A DNA stretch of 64,000 nt from Heliopora coerulea. Its lineage: Eukaryota > Cnidaria > Anthozoa > Scleralcyonacea > Helioporidae. The stretch covers positions 1,507,001-1,571,000 of the forward strand of contig JASJOG010000047.1 in assembly GCA_030142905.1 (NCBI GenBank), written 5' to 3'. The notes below the pieces were generated by a model that did no database searches, was not told the origin of the DNA, and saw only the letters and a program-made list of their open reading frames with translations. Positions 44,449-56,400 of this stretch are shown here, in pieces. The translations under genes and the position numbers were made by a program. The first letter of the stretch is position 1. Every line of letters begins with the position of its first letter.

Positions 44449-47400
44449 CTAAAAGGAGAGAGGGCAAAAATTAGAGTTTGAAGTCGTTCACAAAAACTAA
44501 AGGATGTTGATCGACCTCACTTCTCATCGAGTCCACACTTGTTCTTTCAAACTTACAAACGGTAATTCCAAAAACATTTTAACAAAAGTTATGCATGTTA
44601 AACTTGTAACTGGAATGCTTTCACTGTTCTTTTCAATAATTATTAGCTTCTCTTCAAGAATTGGTATACACATCTGAACTAACACTTTTTTAATATTTTT
44701 GGCGTTTACCAGAGGCTATATACTCACAGGAAATCGTGCATCCCATGATACAAACTGCATAGCTGAGGCCGTCGATGTCGTAGTCAAAACATCGTCCTTT
44801 TTTGCCACACGTATCCTGCCATAACCTGCAGTATGAGTCCAAAATATGTCCAAAGAGAATAGGACCAGGAAGGAACCCCAACGTTTTCCAAGACATGTAT
44901 TGAACACCACTGGCAAAAGCACGTTTGTTGTCAGGAACACACCTGAAACAACGACAAACACTTTGACTATGAGATGAGGCCACGGAGCCAAGACGGACTG
45001 AAAATGTTAAGTAAAGGTATGACAATAAATTGACAAAAAACGAAGATAAAAATAAAAGTATGAATATTGATAAATACAAACTAGAGTACATGTTGGTGAT
45101 GGTAGATCGTCTAGGTTGTTATTATTATTATTACTATTATTATTATCATTTAAAAACATTTTACAACGGTAACCCTTCAGGACACATTGGTACCTGATTT
45201 TCAAGGGGCCGTATCCTACATCAGTGGTTCCCAACCTTTTGCTTCCCAGGGACCCCTTCACTGATTTTAAAAATCTCAGCGGACCCCTCCCCAACTGAAA
45301 CTGCAGCTTCGCCGGTTTCATTGGTTCATTGCTTAAAATATCTCTGCAAAAGATGCATTCAAGTTTGCTTTGCTCAGTTCGGCATGGAATAAAACCAAAT
45401 TTTAAGTATTCAACATTGTATTCACAAATTATCTACTAAAACATCAAGGAAGGGGAGTTTATCATTTAACTGTTTTTCGTGAATGAATTTTATGTTGGGA
45501 TGTTGAGCGTTGATGTAATCGAAGAATAACAGCGTCGAGCTCGTTGTCAAATAAACAGAAAATGTCATCGACATATCTACGGTAAATTGAAATTTTCGAA
45601 TTTTTGTTGTTGTAGATAATACGTCCAATGTTTGTGTCACTTTTGTCTTTCACAAAAAAACCTATACTGGATTTTTAACAAATTTTTTCAGTTTCACGCC
45701 GCTAAACTACAAAACAGGTCTAATTCACACTCTCGTTCACAGGACATTCAAAATTAACAACACCAACGTCGGCTTAAACAAAGATCTCAACAAACTGTCA
45801 GAAATTTTCAAACGTAATTGTTTTCCTTCTCACTTCATTGACAAAATCACTAAACAATATTTAAGGACACCCAGACAAAACCCTAACAAAAATGTTTCCA
45901 ACAACACGGAAAATACCAATATCCACTATCTCAAACTCCCCTACATTGGTAATTATTGTAGACTTACCCAAATCAAAATAAGACAATTGTGTAAACGTTT
46001 CTGTAAGGACCTTAACATCAAACTAGTGTTCTCTACTTTCAAAATCAAGACCTTTTTCAGTTTCAAGGACCCGATTCCCACAGCTCTTAAATCATTCGTA
46101 GTTTATGAATTTACTTGTGCGGGATGTAATTCCCGCTACATTGGTAAAACCTCTCGCCATTTCTCAACGCGGATTAAAGAGCACACCTTAACTGATCGAA
46201 ATTTTCACGTCTTTAAACACCTCAATAAGTCTACCAACTGCGAAAACCATTACACACCTAACTGCTTTAAAATTTTAGATTCGCCCAAAACCACTTACAC
46301 ACTCAAATTGAAAGAAGCTATTCACATCCAAAATAGAAAACCAGAATTAAACACACAAATGCAACATATCAACACCTTCCTCTGCTCTAATTATCGTCTG
46401 ATGCTGCCCCCGTTAATCCTCACACAACACACTGTCATTGAAATTAATCATCTAACATATCGTCATTGTAATTACTTAATTTATTCATACCATAATTCCT
46501 ATTTAAATCCTTACAAACATCACTTTGTAAACTGAAGATGGCATAAGTTTGCCGAAACATGTCTTTAAAAAGTATTCTCATGTTTTTGAAATTTATAAAG
46601 TGTACTACGTTGCAAATTTATTTCATTTCTATTTCAGAATCATCCTCAGAGTTACATGAACAGAAATTTTTTATGATAATCTGACATTGCCTAAGCTAAC
46701 TGAAAAATGTTGGCTCGAACGGGGTTTGAAGTCGCACCTTCGGGATACCGGTTCACCGCTTTACCTGCTGAGCTATCGACTGCACAGGGATTTGAGGCGA
46801 GTTTTTATCCAATTTAAGTGCACGAAATATTATCGCGACAACTTAACGCTTATCCATGAGAGGATAAGACTATCAAGATTTCGTGTAATTAAGTTGGATA
46901 AAAACTCGCCTCCAATCGCTGTGGACTCGAAAGCTCAACAGGTAGAGCAGCGGACCATTATCCCGAAGGTGCAAGTTCAATTGCCGCTTGAGTCAACATT
47001 TTCACTTGACTTCGGCAGTGACAGATAATCATGAAAAAATTTCTACGTTGCTAGTGTGTTTAAGTATTATTTGGTTCTGTCCAGCAAAGCAAGTTTATTG
47101 CTGTTTTACTGAGGTCTTACCTGTTCCTGAACGGATTTTACCAACTATTAAAGACCAGACTTTATAAACAGTTAAAAACAAAGCAAGTAAGAAATTTAGG
47201 TATTTTAAGTTAAAATGTTATATCGGTCTCCGGCGTATGGAAAGAGTTCAATGGAGAGTTAAGCTTAAAAGTCAAGAAGTTAACTCTTTCATGACCCTCG
47301 GTCATTCATTGACGCGTTAAATTGTCTGGGATTAACCAAAGTAAAATAGTGAGGTCTTCGGTGTTTGGGGGAGTTAAAATTGATTTTTGACCATTACCTC

Positions 47401-50400
47401 AGCGTATCATTCACACCAGGTGTTGGATCTCACTCTGATTAAACCTTGGCTCGAGGCGTCTGTTTTTTCTCTTCTATGTCCGGTTAGCTGTTCAGTCTAA
47501 CATTTGTCATGTTTTTGTCCATTAAAATTACATCCAATGAACATACTATACATACCTCAGAGTTACTGTCTTATCCGGAACAACTTTCATGTACTGCAAC
47601 ATAACGTTTGTTGCAAGCATGCCCGCGAATAAGATCAAATTCTTGCAATTACGATCACAGTAACCAAATCTGGCTAAGCCAAACCCAGATCCATGAGGTT
47701 GGGAAGGTATGCATGAGCAGTTGGCGAATGTCTTGATAGACTGAGGGGAAAACAAAACAAAAACTTTCTTATCTGGTGTTAAGATTATGAGTACAACTGT
47801 TCCACTAACTTTTGACTGAATATGACTGCATGACTCATTGAGAAATTATTTTCACGACAGGATGTCAACGTGTTTGTCATCATATATGTGCTGTCCCTCC
47901 TATTCGGATTTGGGGATACTCTGAGTTACAATGTAACAAATCACAAATGGGTCGGGAACACTGAACTCTAAAAAGACTGGAATGATACCTGCAAACTAGA
48001 TTTTGAAGCCAACATGGAGGTTGACGTGTAGGTCAGCATGCAGGTCATCCGGGTCCCCTACGCAATATAACAAGCAACCTATTGCGAAAAACTTAATATA
48101 AATTTCGAATTTTTTTCACAATTTTTTTTTTACCCCTAGTACGTAGAAGAAAATGTCAGTAGGACTGCATATTTCTCAGGATTAACTGTCAATGAAAAGT
48201 AAAGGTTCAATGCAACTTTTTTCCACGCGTGTTTTTGACCAACATGCTGCCCCCATGTCGGCTTCATTCAATCGTGAGGCTTGGTACAACGAGATATAGT
48301 TCCAGTCTTTCCAGAGTTCACTGGTCAGGAAGTGGTAATGGAGGTAAAGCATTCGCCCCCAGGAGACTGGGGTTGAAAAACTAAATACCAAGAAGAACCA
48401 CATTTTCAAAATTGATCGGAACAATATTTCAAAGAGCCGCATGAACTCACCCATGTAACCTCACCCCTCTTCACTTCTCTAGGAGTCTTACCTTAATCAA
48501 TTGATGATCAGGTATATCCAAACACTTCACGCATACCATCCACTCACATGCTTCACGTTCAACCCCTCCTCGCCTACGAGTCTCTTCACCGCACCACATC
48601 CCCCATAGCTCACTCCTTACTCATGTAAAACTCATTCCGAGACAATCCGCCCCAGGTTTCGTTTCCATAATGACGACACCAGGCTACAATCTGTCATCTT
48701 CACACTTCCCACACTAAACGTCAATTTTGCTAGTTAGTTCCAGGTGCACTCTAATCAGTGAATAATTGATTGAATTTTTAAATAATTAATTTGAAATTTA
48801 ATTAAACTCCGATGTTGCAATCTTACCTTGTTACGATAGGATACTGTACAACCAGCATGACATGAATCGAAGTATGTAATGTTGTCAGATCCGCATACTG
48901 GTGCAAACCGACTCAATGAACATCCACAGTTGATATTACATGAAGTCTTGAGAGAAACCTTTTGGACGGAAGGAACGTCTTGCATATGATCACCGGCAAC
49001 CCTAAAAAGGATGAATTTGTTCCGGTAATTAACAAACTTAGTTTTAGATTCTGATATTTGCTTTTTTATTCTGTCTATTTCGGTCTTTTTTCCCAATCCC
49101 TGGCTCTGGCTCTTGCTTTGGTAATGACTGTAGGTTGGCTTGTATCTCAGTCTGTTCATTTCCTTGTGCCACTTTTTCTTGCTCGGGCTCTCTGCTTCGG
49201 CCAATGTATTGGCCTCTGGCTCTACATCTACCTCTGTCTTGAATGTGTTTCTATATCTGTGCCTCTCTCAGTCTTTTCGTTGTCTCTTCCTAAATCGCCG
49301 TCTCTTTTCCCGTCTCTATAGCATTCTGTCGGCTTGTCTCTCTGAGTGTGTCTGTTTGTCGGTCTGTTTGGCAGTCTTTCTCTTGGTCAATCCTTTCTCT
49401 CATTATCTTTTTCTCTCTGGGTGGATAGACTTAGTTTGATTGATTGATTGGTTGAAAAACTTTATTTAAACAGGTTAGCCCATGCAGCTACGAGGCTGAT
49501 ATCCAGAGGCGCCCTATATACATGATATAACTAATTATTTACAATATTAAAACCTAATAATTAATAAGTTTCACGCCTCAAGGAAGCAAAGATCCTCCAG
49601 TCTAATCAACTAACCAACACCCCAACTAACCAACACTGTCCATAATGGTCCGATTTACTTACGTTTGATTGTAGGGTGTGGACAGCCCTGCCAAATTCAC
49701 ACTGCCACATCCGGGAATCAAATAGGACAGTGGGTCCAAGAATCCCAACGTTCGAATGATGACGATAAACAGTGCTGCATTTTTGCAAACGTCTTTCAGT
49801 GAAAACTGCTTGAGGATAATCGACCCAAGAAAGGTTCCGACTAGGCAAAAATGAATTAAAGTTTGAATGAGGCCTCTAACCCAAGTCTTGGAAAATGGAT
49901 ATCAGATTAAATTACCGTGATACTCTTAAGACAAGTAAAATCACTAGTTCTAGTCTAATAAATTACTAATTTATAACCGCAAAGTTCCGAAAGTAGCCAC
50001 CTTAAAGGAACCTCTCCCCTGAGGAAAGCGCATTTTTGATGATCTAAAATTAACCCAATAGAGCCCGCTTCTTCGAAAGCAATGGTCCTTTGAAAGTAAC
50101 CAGTTTTTAGGTTATTTGCGCTGGTATTCACAGTCAGTAAAAGACCGCCGACAACCTATACATTTTCTTTTAACCTTGAGGTCTTACACTATATGGGAGA
50201 CGAAAGTCACACGTTGAATTTTATTGGATGGTATTTGACTTGCTATAGAGTCTGCGCCGAATTGGAAATTCGTCGACAAATTCTGTCTTCCTAGCTTGAT
50301 ATTCATCCTTAAAAACAACTGTTCGTCAACAAATAGCCGTCCAAAAGCTCCCATAGAGCTCCAAAAACCGAAAAGAGCTGCCCCGCGGCTACCCTTGAAA

Positions 50401-53400
50401 CTTTACGGTAGATGCTAAAGTTTTATTTAAAACATTACCATCCTCATGAACATAGCATATATAAAGAAAATTTTCATATTTATCTTAAATTGATAAGTCA
50501 AGAGAAAAACTTGTTGTAGTAGAGCGGAATATGAACTATAACCTTATGCTCACCGGACCGAGCCTCTTGAAAGAGTGAAAAAGTGAAAGAGAGATTTTCA
50601 AAGCAACCTACGGCTAAAAAGTCTGACACAAGTTGAGCTTTTCACTTGCGGAAAGTAGGTATGTTTTGTGCCTCCGATGTCCCAAATTAGAATTTTCACG
50701 TGGGATATCTTGTTTACATCAACAAACATAGTCTAATCCAGTCAAACAGACGTTTTTTGGCATTTTCAGTTCAGCTATGCAAATTTAATTGTTTTGGAAA
50801 TATTTATAAACTGGTTTATATGAGGATGCAAATGAACATAGGCGTGAGGGGAGTGGAGGTGTGCTGTATTCATCTTCTCAATTGGCAGAATGTAATCGTT
50901 AGTTGGGCAAATTTTGGGCTTTGTAATTCTGAAATTCAAGCAAACGAATATGTTGAAGGTTTTTGTTTTCATTCCCAGATTTGGACACTGCGAGTCTCTA
51001 TCGGGCGATTTTCGTCAGTCCCCTGAAAAATTCTTGCTATACGCCCCTACGTGTGGAGACTGACCAATGTACTATTTAGAGATAATACTGTTAAACTGGT
51101 TTAAAAAGAGTTCAAATATTTCCATAGATAAGGAATAATTTTCTATGTATTTTCGCGATCAAATCAGAGGATTAAATTATAAGTATTTAGAAAAAAAACT
51201 GAAAGAAACGTCCCATAATTAGCGTACTTGCTGTTGTAGGAGTCACCATGAGTGCTAATGCGTAGCCAGTGTTTTCAGGTTTAAGACCAAACTTCATTTG
51301 AAGTATTTTCGGGATGAATGGAGCCACAGCTCCAAAATACAATAACGTGGAAGTCAAGCCCAGAGTATTAAACACGAACGTCCAATTAGTTAAAAGATTT
51401 TTCAATTCCGGCAAGATCTTCTTCAGGCTTGGCTTCTTTAAATTGTTTGCCTTCCTAAGATTGCCCTTATTTATATGTTCTTGACGTCTTTCTTTAGCGC
51501 CAGGCAATTCTCGAGGGAATCCAAGGACAAGAAGCGAAGATACAAGAATGATGAAGCCAAAAACGAGAAAGCCAAGCCACCAAGCACCAATCCATCTGGG
51601 ATCACGGGCAGTCAAATGTATAGTATCAAGCTGGAACCAAACAATCACGAGATTTTACTGAACTACTCGGTAATTATAGTATTGGAAACTTAAACTTCAA
51701 GTTTCTTGGAATGAGTTACCACGTCACCTGTACAATTCCATAGAACAGGGATGCACAACCTTTATACTCTCAAGACCACACATGCCATTTAAGGTGATTA
51801 GGCAGGCCACACTACTGGGATGGCATTGTAAGTTTATTTACTGTGCAGAGGGAAATATTGGGTTTTGAGGCCCTTTGACCGCCGTTATAACTCGAGACGA
51901 AGTTTAAGGTTACTGTGGCTGTCAAAGGGCCACAAAACTGTGTCTCCGCTAAAAAAACCGTGCAGAAAACCTTCGAGCGGTGCCTTAAATCACGACAAGC
52001 TGGGAAGTGTTATCTCACAATCTACTTCAGGTTTATTCTTTACAGCGGCAAATTTACAGTAGAGTAATGTTACCCGCCATCATGGTTGCGTGATAAACGA
52101 TTTTCGGTGTGCTTGAATACAGCTCAGTTGACTAACTGCTTGCTGTTTAGATGGCTCTTCTACTATTTTACTATGGCCAGTGTCAGAAGATTTTACGTGC
52201 AAAAGGGAGATATCTGGACAAGACAGAGTTGATTAAGCACAGCTCCAAGGGGCGAGAGAAGTACTGACATTTAAGAGAATAGATAATGGCGTTTCGAGCG
52301 ATGGCCCTTTGCCGGAACGCTTTTCGCTAGAAACTTCAGTATCTTTTCTCTCAAGTTTCTGCAATTTCCTCACCCTTTTGGCTTTAAGACACGTTGTTCA
52401 ACACTGCCTACGTAGCACTCTGGTTTTTAAGCAGAGCTCAGTTTATTAAGCCTTTTCTGATCGATAGGTCACCTATTATTTTACGCTGGCCAACGTCTGA
52501 TTATTTTAGTTGCCTAAGGAATATGTGAGGACAGGAAAAAGTTAATTCTTTCCTGTCCAGTCATCGTCCTTTGGCGAGTAAGAAAGTTCGCCTTTTGCCT
52601 GGCTGAAATAATATAAGATTATCCGGACAGAAAATAGTATATTGTCACAATTTTTATCATAATATGATTACTTTAATCATCGTATCGTTATTCACAGGGA
52701 TGTATGATTACAATCTAGGGACAAAAACTTTACCTGCTTCAAATCCACATAGATACTCAAGATTTTTCCGCCAATTATCAAACCAAGACCTGGTCCAAGA
52801 GTATTGGCGAAAGTCCAGGTACCTAAATAAACCGGCATTGATTTCGGGTGCACATTTTCGTCCAAATAGGCCGGCACGAGTGAATAAAAAGGAGAGTTTC
52901 CTGCGCCACACATCAGTTGTGAAAGCACAAATATCAAGAGATAGTACCATTGGCTATCGCTTTCAAGGTTACATTTCGTCTGACCTGCGTGACAAAGACC
53001 CCTTCTTATCACCTTAGAAGTAGGTTGATACGGTCCGATAAGAAAATGTGGCAGAGTGTAACAAAATGCTCCCAAACCTGAAAGATAACAATAACATAGC
53101 AGCGTGTGATCTCTCTAGTAAAAGGTCACTGGTAACAATCTTTGAGGCGAACAGTGAGGTGAGAGTGAAAAGTCACTCCGCACAAATTGCGCGGTGCCAG
53201 ATTCGACCAGTACACATGGGCGTATGAGCCGGGAAAGCATTGGGGGCACGTACGGAGGCCTTTTCTGCAGCGGACGCTGCCCTTTTCTTTTAACAAAAGA
53301 ATATATAGTGAAATATTATCTATTTGAGGAAGTCCTTTCTGCATGCAAAATTGTCCCCGAAACCATTTGGCCCCGAACTTATATTTGCGTCCTGTGCCCT

Positions 53401-56400
53401 TTCTGGTAAATATACTGTACGTCGCACAAAGGTTGAGATTTGACTCTTGTTCTGGTTTATTGTCCGAGTAAGATTTGTTTCCAAAGATGGAAAACATTGC
53501 GTGAATTTACGATCTGTATATAACTAACTCGCTAGGGATCCATCAAAGCAAAACACTCAGACCTGCAACATCACATTCCATTTATATTTCGAATCTTCCC
53601 AGAATGCAAGAGGAGGCAAAGTAAAAACTTTAGGATTTTGAAGATGCTAACTCAACGTTTAAGAAAACACTAAACGCGCCGCTGATAACGTTCTATTGAT
53701 TAATATTTAAAATATGTACACCTCTGTCAATGTTGCCCAGCCTAACCATAATTTCCTCTTACAAAACCTATCCACGGACATATGGCTAATAAGTTGTTCA
53801 CACATTTCTCCAAGAATTTGAAATCTTAAAAAAGGTAATGTATAGGTACTGCATTAACATCGTTAGTTCTTTCGGGGCTTATTTTTCCACTGTCAACAAC
53901 CACAAATCTCAAAACACCGTTAATCCTGAGGATAAATCTACACTTAATCCTTTTGTGATTATCTGATTCGTAAAGTAGGGATTAACTATCTTATGAAATT
54001 TATATGGAAGATGTATGAGAGCTTGGAAATTTCTTGAGATGACCGATGAACGATCGTCAAGCCCTATCCTCGGAAAAACGATTTCTGAGCCCCAGACGGG
54101 GATTGAACCCGCAACCTTCTGATGACCGGTGAGACGCTCTAACCATTGAACTACCAAGACTCAGATGGAGAGCCAAGGTGCAAGTTCAACATATATGTGC
54201 GACCCAAGCGGAAGCCACTATATATTGATAATGACACAGATGAAATTTATGTGTTAGATGTATGAGAGCTTGAAAATATCTTGAGATGATTGATGAACGA
54301 TCGTCAAGTCCTATCCTCAGAAAAACGATTTCTGAGCTGGACGAGGATCGAACCCGCAACCTTCTGATGACCGGTAGCTCAATGGTTAGAGCGTCTTACC
54401 GGTCATCAGAAGGTTGCGGGTTCAATCCCCGTCGGGGGCTCAGAAATCGTTTTTCTGAAGATAGGACTTGACGATCGTTCATCTATCATCTCATAATTAT
54501 CTTATGAAGTAATGTAATGTAAATTGTGTGAAAGTAGGCGTATATGTACTTAATTAAGATAATCTTCTCCTATTCTTACTATGCATAGGTTTAGTTTGAT
54601 TTTGAAGTTGCAATCGAATTGGCATACCTACAATTAGACCTCCTCCTCCAATCCATCTGATCTTGTTGCCATAGTCACCATAGAAGCTGATGAATACTAG
54701 CACCAGCAGGGCACTAATGTCGCTGGACGCCACGATGATTCCCATCTCCTTTCCCGACAAACTGAATCTCTTTTCGAGACTCGGCAAAGTCAAGTACGTC
54801 AGACCAAGTAAAATAATTCCTGCCAAGGCAAGAAATGGAACTATACAGTCGAAGGTAAAAATGTTAGCAAGAATGAAGCAAGAGTAACTCCACCATTTTT
54901 GTTTTAATTTAACTCTTTCCCAATGAGCCAGTCTTCTTTTATTTCTCACATTTTATTCGTAAACGTTTTGTGACATGACTCCTTTTCGTATAACATCTAG
55001 TCTAGTTGCTATTGCTATTTTAGAACATGTTTCTTTCTCTGATGAATGGCCTTTGTTCGAAATGTTTGAATTTTTTGCGATCAGTCAAGACATTTACCAA
55101 CCTTTGAACTTTTTACGGTATTTAACACTGTCTACGCAATATCCTAATTTTCTATTATATCAACTTTGGCTAACACCAGACGATTTTACTCGTTAAGGGG
55201 AGATATTCTGCCGAGAAAGGGTTAATAGTGCATGTAATTACTGCAAATGAGTCAAAAGCCTTTCTGACATTACCACCTTGAGGGTATGTACCCCCTGACG
55301 AACGCAAAGGTACAAGATACCCCACTCTTCATGCAAAAGATTCTGATAGAGAGCTAGTGCCTCAACGTTCACCCGTTGCATGAATAACAGCATCGATTTG
55401 ACATTTTCCTTATTTTTTATTATATGTTTTACTTACACACAACACATTCTACCGCCAAAGAATGGAACTATACATTACAGAATAAGTAACTAAACAGAAA
55501 CCTTGCTCGTGTAGGATATTTTTACTATTTGTGTCTTCACCAATCCGTCCGCTTACGCTTCCTAGCGTGCATGCTTAAGAAATGTATGCAATTCGGTGAA
55601 AATACTTTGTAGTATTGTATGCTTTTGGAGAAACGTTAGAACTAAGTTAACTTTGTAAATTGTAGTGTCGAAATTTCCACAAACATCTGCGTCAGAAGTC
55701 AATACCCCTCCAACAAAAAGTAATCTTATGATTTCCCTTATACTAAGAAGATGGCGGACGCTTGAAAAACTGGGAAACTCAAAATCGTGGTTTATATTAG
55801 TGGGCCCTGTTATTCAAAACTCGAAGAGCCTATCTGGAGGAAAAGTCTCTCAGATGAAATAACACTATCAGGACTTTGAAAAACTAAATTTAAATTTTAT
55901 TTGCCCACTGTAGCTATATCTGAGACTGTATATTATCGGTGGATATAAGTCGTAGTTAGTGAAATGAATTATCCATTGGTTTTCTGGGATGTATCTATTT
56001 CTACATTATCAAGTTAATTTAGCTCCAAACCTAAAACTTTAAATATTTAAATGCAAAGATAAATAGCGGAATGGCGTTGTTTATTTATCACATTCATGAA
56101 TACTTAGATGGTTGTTTCCAAATTATTCCTGACAAATAACCTAGGTTCTACAGTACTGGAAATTGGTCACCTACCGCAGAACGCAAAATATGAGTCCAAA
56201 TATTGTGCTTTGGCTATCATATACCATGGTGATGAAGGGGTACCGCGAAACCCGTAATATAAATACAGTAGAGCAACATTCCAAACTGACTTACGCAATA
56301 GGCAAAGGTCGTCTTTTCGATGACCATGCTGTTTATTTTGGTTGTCGAATCCAAGAGACTCGATACTAAGCACATTTTAACTTCGTTTTACTGTTGAAAA

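Noticed and set aside
49606..49848. 80-codon minus-strand ORF over gene C exon 5
   Set aside because: It is in the wrong frame; the spliced frame gives the conserved FLGS...YLIPGC sequence.
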